Source: an uncultured Prochlorococcus sp.
Lineage (GTDB): Bacteria > Cyanobacteriota > Cyanobacteriia > PCC-6307 > Cyanobiaceae
Length of the DNA stretch: 64,000 nucleotides
Reading direction: 5' to 3'
NCBI GenBank assembly: GCA_902536455.1
Contig: CACAXN010000002.1
Coordinates: 20,922 to 84,921, forward strand
A program made the position numbers and the translations under genes. A model generated the notes under the pieces. It was not told where the DNA came from. It ran no database searches and worked only from the letters and a program-made list of their open reading frames with translations. Positions 32,954 through 44,255 of the stretch are shown piece after piece (positions within the stretch are counted from its first letter, which is position 1; every line of letters starts with the position of its first letter).

Positions 32954-33001
32954 AAGATGTTTTAGGGTGTCTTCTTAAATTTTTTAGTAGTTAAAATATT
33001 T

Positions 33002-33736
33002 ATGATACCTTCTGCACGAGGCTTCAGCCGCTTTAGTTCGCAACAGTCAGGCCAAAGTAAAATTAACTCTGTTGGAGAGCGTTTTCCAATCAATAGAACT
33101 TTAATGGAAGTAATTAAAGGACTAGAGGGTGCAAGCACAGAAATGGTTGAAAGATCTAAAACGATATTTTTCCCTGGGGATCCTGCTGAAAGAGTTTATC
33201 TAATAAGAAGAGGAGCAGTAAGGCTGTCAAGAGTTTATGAGTCAGGTGAAGAGATAACTGTTGCTCTTCTTAGAGAGAATAGTCTCTTTGGTGTTTTATC
33301 TCTTCTAACAGGTCATAGATCTGATCGTTTTTATCATGCTATAGCTTTTACAAGAGTTGAAATGATAACTGCTCCTGCTAATTCTGTTTTAAAAGCAATA
33401 GAGGAAGATGCATCGGTTGGACTACTATTGTTGCAAGGCCTTTCAAGCAGGATTCTACAGACTGAAACAATGATAGAAACCCTTACTCATAGAGATATGT
33501 CTTCTCGTTTAGTAAGCTTTTTAATGGTTTTATGTAGAGACTTTGGAGTAGCAAGCGAGAAAGGTATCACGATAGATTTGAGGCTTTCTCATCAAGCAAT
33601 TGCTGAAGCAATTGGTTCTACAAGAGTAACCATTACAAGATTATTGGGAGATTTAAAGGATTCTGGGCTTCTCACTATTGAAAGAAAAAAGATTACGGTG
33701 TTTGATCCAATAGCTCTTGCAAAAAGATTTAATTGA
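33002..33736 (+). CDS. ntcA: Global nitrogen regulator NtcA (CRP family)
   Basis: CRP fold and [28 protein letters not shown]. Confidence 0.97.
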   Translation: MIPSARGFSRFSSQQSGQSKINSVGERFPINRTLMEVIKGLEGASTEMVERSKTIFFPGDPAERVYLIRRGAVRLSRVYESGEEITVALLRENSLFGVLSLLTGHRSDRFYHAIAFTRVEMITAPANSVLKAIEEDASVGLLLLQGLSSRILQTETMIETLTHRDMSSRLVSFLMVLCRDFGVASEKGITIDLRLSHQAIAEAIGSTRVTITRLLGDLKDSGLLTIERKKITVFDPIALAKRFN

Positions 33737-33778
33737 TTCATCATTAAACTATGATGAAAGTAGAGTGTATGGAATAAT

Positions 33779-34738
33779 GTGGCTTGGATTTTAATTGTTT
33801 TTTTAATATTACTTGGAGGATTAATTGCTCCATTTGGAGATATCCTCGGCACAAAGATTGGTAAAGCAAGATTTAGTATCTTAAAATTAAGACCCAAGAA
33901 AACAGCCACAATTGTAACCATAATAACTGGAGGCTTTATTAGTGCAATATCCATAGGATTATTGATTTTAGTCAGTGAAGAATTTAGGCAAAGACTTTTT
34001 GTAGATATTCCTTTTTTACAAAAAACTTTGGATGAAAGTAAAAAGGCTCTTGTCCCTTTGAAGGAAGAAAGGAAGAAGCTGGAAGATAAGATTAATAATA
34101 AAGAAAAAGAATTAAATAAACTAAAAAGTGATGTTAAAGAATTTAGAAGAGGAAATGTAGTACTTAAAAGAGGTCAAACTTTGTTTATTGCAGAAGTTAC
34201 CTCTAATCCAAATATCAAATTAGATCTAGGAAATATTTACAAAAGAGCTGATATATATGTTCAACAAATTGTAATTCCAAGTAAAAAAGAGGTAAAAAAT
34301 ATTCTTTTGTGGAGACCTAGTGATATTTCTGAAATTGAGGGTATTACCTCAAAAGCCGGCAATTGGATCATATTGATTAAATCTGCAACTAATGTTCTGA
34401 AAGGAGATAATTTTGTTTTTGTATACCCGGAATTGCTTCAGAATAAAATTATTCTAAAAAAAGGAGAAGTTGTTACTAGCAAAATTCTTGAAAAAAAAGA
34501 TTTTGACTATAAAAATATTAATTCTAGTATTAATAAATTGATGAGAAAAACTAGAGATAAAATTAAGTTAAGAGGGTCAATTGTTAAAGAAATCACTACA
34601 AGAGGAGACTTTGTTAATAAAATAAGAGATTCTATAAAGATTACTCAAAATAATAAATATCGGTTAGATGTTATATCTTTAAGAGATAGTAAAACTGCTG
34701 ACCCAATTATAGTTGAATTGAATATCACTAAATTATAA
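33779..34738 (+). CDS. DUF3084-like protein
   Basis: Two TM helices plus coiled coil; GTG start. Confidence 0.75.
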   Translation: MAWILIVFLILLGGLIAPFGDILGTKIGKARFSILKLRPKKTATIVTIITGGFISAISIGLLILVSEEFRQRLFVDIPFLQKTLDESKKALVPLKEERKKLEDKINNKEKELNKLKSDVKEFRRGNVVLKRGQTLFIAEVTSNPNIKLDLGNIYKRADIYVQQIVIPSKKEVKNILLWRPSDISEIEGITSKAGNWIILIKSATNVLKGDNFVFVYPELLQNKIILKKGEVVTSKILEKKDFDYKNINSSINKLMRKTRDKIKLRGSIVKEITTRGDFVNKIRDSIKITQNNKYRLDVISLRDSKTADPIIVELNITKL

Positions 34739-34744
34739 ACATCT

Positions 34745-35182
34745 ATGTGTAAGTGCATATCTATTGATCCTGGTAAGTGGAAATGTGGGTTAGTTATAGC
34801 TGATATAATTAAAAAAAAAGTAGATAAAGCTTTAGTTATTGAAAGTGAATTATTTGAAGATTACATAAAAAATTTAAATACCTTCGAAGATATTTCAAAA
34901 ATTATTATTGGTAACGGTACAAGCAGTGGAGATATTAGGGAAAAATTGAATTTTTTTAAAAGAGAAATAGTAATTTTTGAAGAAAAAAACACAACTTTTA
35001 GAGCCAAAGCGAGATATTTCGAACTTTTCCCAATCAAAGGTTTGAAGTTTTTAATTCCTAGAGAGGTTTTTATAATTAATAAAAACCTCGATGCGATATC
35101 AGCATTGATAATATTGGAGGATTATTGCAAAATGAAGTTTACTTTGAAAGAAAGTATAGACACTAAAACTTGGCTGAAATAG
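34745..35182 (+). CDS. RuvC/YqgF-like RNase H-fold protein
   Basis: CISIDPGKWKCGLVIAD resembles a resolvase-like first strand. Confidence 0.6.
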   Translation: MCKCISIDPGKWKCGLVIADIIKKKVDKALVIESELFEDYIKNLNTFEDISKIIIGNGTSSGDIREKLNFFKREIVIFEEKNTTFRAKARYFELFPIKGLKFLIPREVFIINKNLDAISALIILEDYCKMKFTLKESIDTKTWLK

Positions 35183-35420
35183 TTAACTTGTATTCATTAC
35201 CAGCTTCAAGTTTATAATCTTTTTTTAATAAAAATCTTAATAGGGCATTTTCAATCAATGCCCTGCCCAAAGGAGGATTAACTAATAACAAACCTTTATT
35301 AAAACACCACGTAAAAGTCCACCTAAATTGACTTGCTTCCACAATTCCCTTAATTTGTTTTTTTGGGAAGGAATATTCTTTAATACTTACAATGGCTATT
35401 GTTTCCGGTTTTGGCGGCAT
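35163..35420 (-). CDS. DUF3146-like conserved protein
   Basis: 85-aa ORF with cyanobacterial conserved-type sequence. Confidence 0.6.
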   Translation of the reverse strand: MPPKPETIAIVSIKEYSFPKKQIKGIVEASQFRWTFTWCFNKGLLLVNPPLGRALIENALLRFLLKKDYKLEAGNEYKLTISAKF

Positions 35421-35423
35421 TTG

Positions 35424-36026
35424 TTAAATATTTTCTTTATTAAAAGAATTTAACTCATTAATAATTTCTTCTTCTTTTTTTGTATTCAATTGTTCGAGAG
35501 ATTCTATTACCTTCATATATGCTTTATCCAAAATTGAATTTTCTTCTTGAGAAATGTTGCCTAATACATGAGAAATAGTATTGAACTTACTTGTACCCTT
35601 AATTAATTCAGGAGATCCAATTCCAATTCTTATCCTATTAAAATTATGAGTTTGCAATTTTTCAATTATGCTTTTAAGCCCATTATGCCCACCAGAGCTA
35701 CCTTTTTTTCTAAATCTTATTTTTCCAAGGGGAAGATCTTTATCATCGACTATTATAAAAACTTGATCTACGTTGATTTTGTACCAATCTAAAATTGCTT
35801 TGACAGCATCACCACTATTATTCATAAAGGTATTTGGTAAAAACAACCTGTAAATTGAGTCGTTTATTCTGAATTCTGAGAAGGAACTTTTAAGTTTTTC
35901 TTTTAGTGAAAAATTTGCATTATATTTTTTTGAAAGATTTTCCAGAACTAAAAAGCCAATATTATGTCTAGTTTTTAAGTACTTTTTACCAGGATTTCCT
36001 AATCCAATTAAATATATTTCTTTCAT
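35424..36026 (-). CDS. pth: Peptidyl-tRNA hydrolase
   Basis: GLGNPGKKYLKTRHNIGF, GSSGGHNGLKSI. Confidence 0.96.
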   Translation of the reverse strand: MKEIYLIGLGNPGKKYLKTRHNIGFLVLENLSKKYNANFSLKEKLKSSFSEFRINDSIYRLFLPNTFMNNSGDAVKAILDWYKINVDQVFIIVDDKDLPLGKIRFRKKGSSGGHNGLKSIIEKLQTHNFNRIRIGIGSPELIKGTSKFNTISHVLGNISQEENSILDKAYMKVIESLEQLNTKKEEEIINELNSFNKENI

Positions 36027-36179
36027 GAATAATATCTAGATCTCTTTAACTTTAACTGTTGAGAATTGTAAAAATTATAAATATTTAATCAATATACTAT
36101 ATAAGTTAATTAAAAAAAACTAGAAAAGTTTTTAGTAATTTTTAGATTAAGTAGTTAACTTTCAGAGAGATTAAGAAAT

Positions 36180-36380
36180 TTAATTACCGTTCCAATCAAC
36201 TGAGAATCCTTGCAATAATAAGGATTGGTTATAGATTTGTAGAAGAATAACTAAAAAAATAAGAAGAAGTAAACCTATGACTGTCATCACAGGAACGGCT
36301 CCCCAACCAGGTACAACTTTTCCTTGACCTGAATTGCCAATTGCTTTTAAAAGACTTCCTAAGGCTGTTTTTTGACCCAT
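36180..36380 (-). CDS. psbH: Photosystem II protein PsbH
   Basis: [31 protein letters not shown]. Confidence 0.97.
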   Translation of the reverse strand: MGQKTALGSLLKAIGNSGQGKVVPGWGAVPVMTVIGLLLLIFLVILLQIYNQSLLLQGFSVDWNGN

Positions 36381-36460
36381 GTTGAATTCACAAAATCGAA
36401 TATTATTTCGCTATTGTATAAGAACTTATACGTAAATTGTTTACAAACTTAGCAAAATTG

Positions 36461-36613
36461 ATGCAAACTTTATCATCTGCCCCAGATCCTGCAGTTTCCA
36501 TAGCAGTAACAATTCTGGCAATTCTTCTAGCTTTAACTGGTTTTGGTCTATGGACTGCCTTTGGGCCTAGGGCAACAAAACTAACTGATCCTTGGGATGA
36601 TCATGATGATTAA
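36461..36613 (+). CDS. psbN: PsbN protein
   Basis: Manual translation MQTLSSAPDPAVSIAVTILAILLALTGFGLWTAFGPRATKLTDPWDDHDD; below track cutoff. Confidence 0.95.
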   Translation: MQTLSSAPDPAVSIAVTILAILLALTGFGLWTAFGPRATKLTDPWDDHDD

Positions 36614-36721
36614 TATTACTTAAAGTATTTCAAAATTTTCCAAAAATACAAAAAGTAAACCTTTTACCATAAATTAAATATAAATTTAATAAGATATAAA
36701 TCTGTCTGCTCAAGTATTTCC

Positions 36722-36850
36722 ATGCTAGCTCTAAAAATTTCTGTTTACACAATCGTCTTTTTCTTTGTTGGGATATTCCTATTTGGATTTTTGGCGAGTG
36801 ATCCAACTAGAACACCTAACAGAAAAGATTTAGAAAGTCCTCAAGATTAG
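36722..36850 (+). CDS. psbI: Photosystem II protein PsbI
   Basis: Manual translation [42 protein letters not shown]. Confidence 0.95.
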
Positions 36851-36864
36851 TTTTAATTTTCTAA

Positions 36865-38874
36865 TTGACCTTAAGAACACCTCAAAAGCTAATATTTACT
36901 TTCTTCATATTTATTAATTTAGTACAATCAACAAAATCTGCTGATTTTCATGAAGTTAATGAAAATGTAAAAGATCGGCCTACTAACTTTACTAAGTCAA
37001 AAATTTTAAATAATGAAGCTTCATCTAATTATTCAGAACTATTTCTTAAAAATAATTTTGAACAAACCACTTTCAAAAAAAATCTTTTAAATGATAATTT
37101 AGAGTCTCTTCTTGCTACCTCGAGTAAAAATCAAGAAGAATTAGTGATCCAATCTGATAAACAATCTGAAAAGAATAATATTATTTATGCAGAGGGTAAC
37201 GTTTATGTTTCATACAGAGGTAAGCATTTAAGTGCTGATAACATTATTTTTGATAAATTAAGTAAAAAAATTAGTGCAGAAGGAAATATAAGTTTAGTGT
37301 TTGGTGATCAAATATTTAAAATGTCTAAACTTGAGTACGATTTTATAAACGAAACAGGGAATTTATTAGATGTAAAAGGCTTCATAAATTCTGATAAGTT
37401 AATTACAGACATATCTAGTAATTTTTATAAATCGGATATTCAAAAGCTTAATTACATACTAAATTTACGAAAAAAGGAAGTTATAAATACTCCTGAAAAG
37501 GTTAATAATTGGATTTTTTCTGCAGAAAGAGTCAATATTGATGGGAAAAAATGGAAGAGTAAAAAAGCATTATTTTCCAATGATATTCTTCAATTTAAAC
37601 AAGTAAAAATTGAGATTAATTCATTAGAAGTTCGCTCCTTAAAAGATGAATTAAGATTTAAATCTTCTTTGAATTATTTAGTATTAGATGAAAATATTTC
37701 AATTCCATTTTGGCTTGGTAATAGAGCACTAACTGAATCTGGACAAAACCTTGATTCAAAAGCTAGTTGGACAATTGGTTATGACAATCTAGATAAAGAT
37801 GGCTTGTTTTTTAGTAGAAAACTTAATTCTATAGATATATCTGATGATTTTATTATTGATCTAGAACCACAATTTTTTATTCAACGTTCATTTAATGGAA
37901 AGACTAATAGTTTCGTAAAGAAAGGAGATTTAATAACTGGAGAAAAAATAGAAAGAGATGCCAAATTGGCTGACTTTTTTGGGGTTAAATCAGAAATAAA
38001 GGGGAAATTTAATAATTGGGATTTGGAAATAGTGAATCAAATAAATTCCTTAGATACTAATAAATTTTCTGACGCTTTTAGATCTAAATCAATTTTGAGC
38101 AAAGAAATTAATTTCTTGAACGCTAAATGGGATAAAAGTTTTTACGGAGTTTATAGAGATAGATTATGGAATGGTTCATTAGGGGAAGCTGAAATTTATG
38201 CAGGATATGGTTCAAAATTAGAAAAAAAACATACTTGGGAAATAAATGGTATAAATAAAACTGAAGTTTTATCTTTAGGTCTGGCAAATTTAAAAGGAGA
38301 GGCGTTAGGTAGTAAAAACTTAGTTGATAGTATTAAAGGTAATTTGTTTTACTCTTTAGATCAAAATATTCCATTAATTGTTGATAAACCTAAAAATAAA
38401 ATTATTGATAGTTCCTATGAGTATATTTATGAGCCAATTAAAAAAGGACTAAGTTTAAATACGAGACTAGCAGGAATGTATTCTTTGTATTCTGATGGAA
38501 AGCATCAAGAATATATTGGGATTGGTTTTGGTCCAGAATTAATTTTAGGTAATTTCAAAACAAGAACTTTTGACTATACACGAATTAGTATTTTCCCTTT
38601 TTATAAATTTAAAAGCGGAGACAGTATATTTAAGTTTGACCAAATTTCTGACAAATTTACTTTAGATATTGGTTTTGACCAACAACTATTTGGCCCAATT
38701 ATTCTTAAAAATAATGGAACATTAAACCTAGATAGTGATTCTAATGATTATGGGAAATTCATAAATTCAAAAGTCTCTTTGAATTGGAAAAAAAGATCTT
38801 ATGAATTTGGTATTTTTTACCAACCTCATAATGAAGCAGGAGGTATTTCTTTTAGTCTCTATGGATTTAATTAG
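36865..38874 (+). CDS. DUF3769/OstA-like outer membrane-associated protein
   Basis: 669 aa, N-terminal signal, OstA/LptD-like IYAEGNVYVSYRGKHLSADNIIFDKLSKKISAEGN; TTG start. Confidence 0.75.
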   Translation: MTLRTPQKLIFTFFIFINLVQSTKSADFHEVNENVKDRPTNFTKSKILNNEASSNYSELFLKNNFEQTTFKKNLLNDNLESLLATSSKNQEELVIQSDKQSEKNNIIYAEGNVYVSYRGKHLSADNIIFDKLSKKISAEGNISLVFGDQIFKMSKLEYDFINETGNLLDVKGFINSDKLITDISSNFYKSDIQKLNYILNLRKKEVINTPEKVNNWIFSAERVNIDGKKWKSKKALFSNDILQFKQVKIEINSLEVRSLKDELRFKSSLNYLVLDENISIPFWLGNRALTESGQNLDSKASWTIGYDNLDKDGLFFSRKLNSIDISDDFIIDLEPQFFIQRSFNGKTNSFVKKGDLITGEKIERDAKLADFFGVKSEIKGKFNNWDLEIVNQINSLDTNKFSDAFRSKSILSKEINFLNAKWDKSFYGVYRDRLWNGSLGEAEIYAGYGSKLEKKHTWEINGINKTEVLSLGLANLKGEALGSKNLVDSIKGNLFYSLDQNIPLIVDKPKNKIIDSSYEYIYEPIKKGLSLNTRLAGMYSLYSDGKHQEYIGIGFGPELILGNFKTRTFDYTRISIFPFYKFKSGDSIFKFDQISDKFTLDIGFDQQLFGPIILKNNGTLNLDSDSNDYGKFINSKVSLNWKKRSYEFGIFYQPHNEAGGISFSLYGFN

Positions 38875-39498
38875 CTATGATAATTTAGTATTAAATTTTA
38901 CATAAGGTAATAGGTTAAATTTTTTTTCTATTAAATTTTCATTCTCAAGTAATGTTGAAGTTGCATCCCATTCTCCAGATAAAAACATTTTTCTTGAGCT
39001 CTCCTTAATTTCAAGATTGAAATTTAATTCTTTTGATTTTGCTAAGGATTTTTTTAGATCAATTTCTAAAAATAAAAATTGATTATCGCAATAATTTTGC
39101 ATTTCTTCTATGGATTTTTTAGGTAGCGTAAAACATGGAATTCCTATCGCAATACAGTTACTGTAAAAAATGTCGGCGAAACTCTCGCCTATGATTGCTT
39201 GTATGCCCCATCTCATAAGCGCTTGGGGGGCATGTTCTCTGCTGGAACCACATCCAAAATTGCTATTAACAACTAGTATTGATGCATTTTTGTTTTCCTC
39301 TAAATCAAAAGGATGCTTTCCTTTTAAAGTTTTTCTATCATCCTCAAAAACAGATTCACCCAATGAATCAAAGTTAACACACTTCAAAAAACGCGCTGGA
39401 ATTATCCGATCTGTATCAATGTCGTTACCAATCAAGGAGATACATTGCCCGTTCATATTTGAAATTTTTCCAATTGGTGAGGTAAATTCTGATTTCAT
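38875..39498 (-). CDS. leuD: 3-isopropylmalate dehydratase small subunit
   Basis: NSNFGCGSSREHAPQALMRWG. Confidence 0.95.
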   Translation of the reverse strand: MKSEFTSPIGKISNMNGQCISLIGNDIDTDRIIPARFLKCVNFDSLGESVFEDDRKTLKGKHPFDLEENKNASILVVNSNFGCGSSREHAPQALMRWGIQAIIGESFADIFYSNCIAIGIPCFTLPKKSIEEMQNYCDNQFLFLEIDLKKSLAKSKELNFNLEIKESSRKMFLSGEWDATSTLLENENLIEKKFNLLPYVKFNTKLS

Positions 39499-40904
39499 CA
39501 GTTGATAAATTCTCTTACGTCACTGACTTTGCCATTAATTGCAGCAGCAGCAACCATTGCTGGACTCATGAGAAGTGTTCTTCCACTAGGAGATCCTTGC
39601 CTACCCTTGAAATTTCTATTACTAGAACTAGCACTAACTTGATTACCTATTAGCTTATCTGAATTCATTGCTAAACACATTGAGCAGCCAGGCTCTCTCC
39701 ATTGAAATCCAGAATCCTTAAAAATCTGATCAATACCTTCTTGTTTTGCTTCAGTTGCCACTTTTTCTGAACCTGGAACTGCAAATGCTTTGACATTATT
39801 GGATACTTTTTTGCCTTTTAATACTTTAGCTGCAACTCTTAAGTCACTGATTCTTCCATTTGTGCAACTACCTATGAAACAAACGTCTACAGGAGTATCT
39901 TTTATTAATTGTCCTGGCTTGAAACTCATATATTCATAAGCCTCTTTTGCAACTAATTTATCATTTGGAGACAATTCATCTAAAAGAGGGATATGTTCAT
40001 TAATGCTAATACTTTGCCCCGGAGTAATCCCCCAAGTTACTGTTGGTTCTACTTTAGAAGCATCTAATTTAATTACATCATCATAAATTGAATTTTCATC
40101 GCTTTTTAATAATTCCCACCATCTGAGCGCTTTATCCCAATTCTCATTTTTTGGAGCACATAATTTATTTTTAATGTAACTAAAGGTCTTTTTATCAGGG
40201 TTAATGTAGCCGCATCTTGCTCCTCCTTCAATAGACATATTGCATATCGTCATTCTTTCTTCCATAGATAATTCATCTATCGCAGGCCCTGCGAATTCAT
40301 AAGCGAAACCTACTCCTGCCTTTACACCAAGTTTATTAATGATATGAAGGACTAAATCCTTAGCATAAACACCCTTAGATAATTTATTTTCACACCAAAT
40401 CTGCCTTACTTTCAATTTGTTCATGGCTAAGGTTTGGGTAGCAAGAACATCTCTTACTTGACTTGTACCTATCCCAAAAGCAATTGACCCAAAAGCTCCA
40501 TGAGTTGAAGTATGAGAGTCTCCGCAAGCGATTGTCATCCCTGGCTGAGTCAGGCCTAATTCCGGTGCTACTACATGAACTATTCCTTGATTACCACTAC
40601 CAATATTAAAAAATCTTATTTTGTGTTCTAAGCAATTCTTCTCGAGTGTTTCAATCATCTGTTCAGCGAGATTATCTTTGAAAGGCCTGCTCTGATTATC
40701 TGTTGGCACAATATGATCAACAGTAGCAACAGTTCTATGAGGGAATTTTACTTTTAATTTTTTGTCCTTTAAGGCACCAAATGCTTGAGGACTCGTGACT
40801 TCATGGATAAGGTGGAGACCAATAAATATTTGATCAGATCCTCCAGGAAGACTTGAAACTTTATGTAAATCCCAAACTTTATCAAATAGGGTATCTTGAC
40901 TCAA
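39498..40904 (-). CDS. leuC: 3-isopropylmalate dehydratase large subunit
   Basis: [37 protein letters not shown]. Confidence 0.97.
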   Translation of the reverse strand: MSQDTLFDKVWDLHKVSSLPGGSDQIFIGLHLIHEVTSPQAFGALKDKKLKVKFPHRTVATVDHIVPTDNQSRPFKDNLAEQMIETLEKNCLEHKIRFFNIGSGNQGIVHVVAPELGLTQPGMTIACGDSHTSTHGAFGSIAFGIGTSQVRDVLATQTLAMNKLKVRQIWCENKLSKGVYAKDLVLHIINKLGVKAGVGFAYEFAGPAIDELSMEERMTICNMSIEGGARCGYINPDKKTFSYIKNKLCAPKNENWDKALRWWELLKSDENSIYDDVIKLDASKVEPTVTWGITPGQSISINEHIPLLDELSPNDKLVAKEAYEYMSFKPGQLIKDTPVDVCFIGSCTNGRISDLRVAAKVLKGKKVSNNVKAFAVPGSEKVATEAKQEGIDQIFKDSGFQWREPGCSMCLAMNSDKLIGNQVSASSSNRNFKGRQGSPSGRTLLMSPAMVAAAAINGKVSDVREFIN

Positions 40905-40917
40905 TTTGTAAAAATAG

Positions 40918-42192
40918 TTACTTACTATTCGATAATAGGATTAATCGGAGGCTGTTCAAACATACATTTACACTTAGTCTTTGAATTTCTATTCGATTTC
41001 GTGTTGAGTTAAATAGTTTTTTTATATTAGTTATATGATTATTCGGACCTGAAATTGAGATATAAACAAGTCCAACCGGTTTATCTTGACTGCCTCCGTT
41101 AGGACCAGCTATTCCACTAGTTGCTATTGCCCAATCTGCTCCTAATTTCTCTTTTGCATTAATTGCCATGGCCTCACAAACTTCTTCAGAAACAGCTCCA
41201 TATTTTGAAAGATTTTCTTCAGAAATCATTAATAATGAATTTTTTAGCTCATTACTATAGGAAACAATACTACCTTGAAAAACTTGAGATGAGCCTGATA
41301 TTGAGGTTAGTGATGAAGATAGAAGGCCTCCGGTGCAGGATTCAGCAAAAACAATAGTTTGGTTCCTCTTGGTTAATTCTTTTATTAAAACGCTAGGAAG
41401 AGTATCGTTATCCTCTCCAAAAATAAATTTTGAAAACTCTTTTCTTATTTCTTCTTTTACAGGCTTAATTATATTTTTTGCCTCCAGTTCGTTCTTTGCT
41501 CGCGCGGTGATTCTGAGTTTAACCTCTTCTAAGTTGGCATATGGAGCAACGGTCGGGTTTTGAAGATTAAATAGATCATTAATTTTTTCAGCAACGCTAG
41601 ATTCTCCAATGCCCGAAAATTTAAGAGTATTTGAAAAAAAGGAATAACTATCTGAGAATTTTTTTTTAATGAAATCATATGCCGTCTCTTCCCACATAGT
41701 TTTCATTTCACTGGGTACTCCCGGGAAAGTAAGGATAGTAAACCCTTTTACTGGTTCCCAAATCATTCCTGGGGCAGTGCCCTTAGGGTTATTAATAATT
41801 TGAGCATTTTCTGGGAAGAAACATTGTTTCCTTAAGCTAGAGGAATCGTCCTGAAGCTTTGAGTTTGAAAGTTTTTGTTTAATCTGATCCCATAAGTGCG
41901 GTCTTTCAAAAAGAGATACATTAAAAGATTTTGCTATTGCTTCAGTAGTTAAGTCATCTGGGGTGGGTCCTAAGCCACCAGTTGTAATTAGAAGATTACT
42001 TCTTTTCGATATTTCTTTAATTATTTTTATAATTCGATCACAATTATCACCTACAGTTGATTGCCTAAAGTGATTCAAGCCTAATTGAGACAACTGTTCG
42101 GAAATCCATTGAGCATTTGTATTAATAATATTTCCTAAAAGTAGTTCTGTTCCAATAGAAAGAATTTCAACTCCCTTGGAATTAGGACTCAT
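40918..42192 (-). CDS. cinA: CinA family protein
   Basis: [38 protein letters not shown]. Confidence 0.95.
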   Translation of the reverse strand: MSPNSKGVEILSIGTELLLGNIINTNAQWISEQLSQLGLNHFRQSTVGDNCDRIIKIIKEISKRSNLLITTGGLGPTPDDLTTEAIAKSFNVSLFERPHLWDQIKQKLSNSKLQDDSSSLRKQCFFPENAQIINNPKGTAPGMIWEPVKGFTILTFPGVPSEMKTMWEETAYDFIKKKFSDSYSFFSNTLKFSGIGESSVAEKINDLFNLQNPTVAPYANLEEVKLRITARAKNELEAKNIIKPVKEEIRKEFSKFIFGEDNDTLPSVLIKELTKRNQTIVFAESCTGGLLSSSLTSISGSSQVFQGSIVSYSNELKNSLLMISEENLSKYGAVSEEVCEAMAINAKEKLGADWAIATSGIAGPNGGSQDKPVGLVYISISGPNNHITNIKKLFNSTRNRIEIQRLSVNVCLNSLRLILLSNSK

Positions 42193-43463
42193 TTAATTGA
42201 TGCTTCAAGTTTGCCTTCATAAAGAGGAAAACGATTACATAAGGTTAATACTCTTTCTTTACATTGACTTTCAATCAGTGCATCGTTTGGGTTAAGTAAT
42301 CTATCAGCAATAATTTCGCCAACTTCAGTAAAAGCATTCTCGTTAAAACCTCTAGTAGTTAAAGCGGCGGTACCCAACCTTAGCCCGCTTGTCACAAAAG
42401 GTGATTCAGGGTCAAATGGAACAGTATTTTTATTTGCAGTGATATTCACTTCACTTACGAGTAAGTCCGCAATTTTACCAGTCATATTGATACTTCTTAA
42501 ATCGAGTAAAACAATATGGTTATCAGTGCCTCCACTCACGATATTGATTCCTCTATTTATTAAAGTTGAAGCTAGAACCTTTGCATTTTTTATTACTTGA
42601 TTGGAATAATTAACAAAATCTGGCTGCAAGGCTTCTCCGAATGCAACTGCTTTAGCGGCAATAATATGTTCTAGGGGCCCACCCTGAGTTCCAGGGAAAA
42701 CAGATTTATCAAATTTCTTCCCAAATTCTGCATCTTTACACAAGATAAGTCCCCCTCTAGGTCCTCTTAATGTTTTATGAGTAGTTGTAGTTACTACATC
42801 ACAATAAGGTATTGGATTTGGGTGAAGTTTACTTGCTACAAGACCGGCGATGTGTGCAATATCGGCCATTAAGAATGCACCAACTTCATCTGCAATATTT
42901 CTAAATGACTCAAAATCGATTGTTCTTGGATAAGCAGAATATCCGCATATGATTAATTTTGGTTTTGTTTTAATTGCTATCTCTCTTATCTCTTCGAAAT
43001 TTAATTCACTAGTTTCTTTATTTACACCATAGTGAACTGCATTGAACCACTTGCCACTCATATTTACTGGAGATCCATGAGTTAGATGTCCACCATGAGA
43101 TAAATCCATCCCCATAATGGTGTCGCCAGGTTTAAGTAGACTAAGGAAAACAGCAGCATTTGCCTGGGCTCCACTATGGGGTTGAACATTAGCCCAATTT
43201 GCATTAAATAATTTTTTCGCTCTCTGAATAGCTAATTCTTCGATTTCATCAACAAATTCACACCCCCCGTAATATCTTTTTTGAGGTAATCCCTCGGCGT
43301 ATTTATTTGTAAGGACAGATCCTTGAGCCTGCATGACCGCAATAGATGCAAAATTTTCACTTGCTATTAACTCAAGATGAGTTTCCTGTCTATTTTTTTC
43401 AGAGTTTATAAAATTGGATATTACTGGATCACTTTCTTTAAGATTTTGAAGAATATTCATCAT
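42189..43463 (-). CDS. glyA: Serine hydroxymethyltransferase
   Basis: [22 protein letters not shown] motifs. Confidence 0.98.
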   Translation of the reverse strand: MMNILQNLKESDPVISNFINSEKNRQETHLELIASENFASIAVMQAQGSVLTNKYAEGLPQKRYYGGCEFVDEIEELAIQRAKKLFNANWANVQPHSGAQANAAVFLSLLKPGDTIMGMDLSHGGHLTHGSPVNMSGKWFNAVHYGVNKETSELNFEEIREIAIKTKPKLIICGYSAYPRTIDFESFRNIADEVGAFLMADIAHIAGLVASKLHPNPIPYCDVVTTTTHKTLRGPRGGLILCKDAEFGKKFDKSVFPGTQGGPLEHIIAAKAVAFGEALQPDFVNYSNQVIKNAKVLASTLINRGINIVSGGTDNHIVLLDLRSINMTGKIADLLVSEVNITANKNTVPFDPESPFVTSGLRLGTAALTTRGFNENAFTEVGEIIADRLLNPNDALIESQCKERVLTLCNRFPLYEGKLEASIK

Positions 43464-43537
43464 ATTTGATTAGTAATACATATAATATATACGATATTTT
43501 TTAGAAAAATATAAAAATAATATTTCATAATTTTAAA

Positions 43538-43611
43538 CGCGCCTGGAGAGATTCGAACTCCCGACACCCTGATCCGTAGTCAGGTGCTCTAATCCACTTA
43601 GCTACAGGCGC
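43538..43611 (-). tRNA. tRNA-Arg (anticodon ACG)
   Basis: Acceptor GCGCCTG/CAGGCGC, anticodon stem CTGACTACGGATCAG, T-arm GTTCGAATC. Confidence 0.95.
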
Positions 43612-43697
43612 ATAATTATGTAATATCTCTGTTTCAGGGTCTCTTAGTCAACTAGATTTCGGGTAAAATATCTATTATTAACAATCTAATTATTGAT

Positions 43698-43949
43698 ATG
43701 CCTATAAAGTGGTACGGAAATGGTGATTTAGAAGATCCTATCTATAAACATTTTTCTCGAATCGTAAATTTTGTTATTCACTGTATGATATTCACTGCGA
43801 TTGTTAGTGGCACATGGCTTTTAAAAGAAATTAAATATGATATAGCTTACTTTAATAGTTTTGTAATTTTCTGGTCAGTGCTTCTGGCCTCCCATTTGCT
43901 TTTCGTAATTGTAAAAAAACCTAAAGATACTTCAAAACAATCATCTTAG
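43698..43949 (+). CDS. Conserved two-TM hypothetical protein
   Basis: 83 aa with two hydrophobic segments. Confidence 0.6.
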   Translation: MPIKWYGNGDLEDPIYKHFSRIVNFVIHCMIFTAIVSGTWLLKEIKYDIAYFNSFVIFWSVLLASHLLFVIVKKPKDTSKQSS

Positions 43950-43964
43950 ATCAATTTTATAATT

Positions 43965-44255
43965 ATGGACTCTCAGATACGAATAAGTGATTTAGAAAAT
44001 ATTATTTCCGAAAAGGTTTTTATAAAAATAGAAAAGTGGAATTTGTATCTTGGAGATGCTGGCCTAGCTAGAAATCTTGCTATTGAATGTATAAGCAATA
44101 AAGATCTAGGCCCATTGGAGGCTGCAAGAATAAGCTTGAAAGCAATAAACGTAAAAGTAGGGGACGGTATTAACATTATTCCACTGATTAATTTAATCAC
44201 TTCTTCACAAATTCTAGAATTAGAGGAGATTTTGGAAAGTTTTTTTGAAAACTAA
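43965..44255 (+). CDS. DUF3181-like conserved protein
   Basis: 96-aa ORF of conserved cyanobacterial type. Confidence 0.6.
   Translation: MDSQIRISDLENIISEKVFIKIEKWNLYLGDAGLARNLAIECISNKDLGPLEAARISLKAINVKVGDGINIIPLINLITSSQILELEEILESFFEN

Noticed and set aside
41163-41563. Plus-strand ORFs 41163-41357 and 41333-41563 opposite cinA
   Set aside because: Antisense shadows without coding-like sequence.
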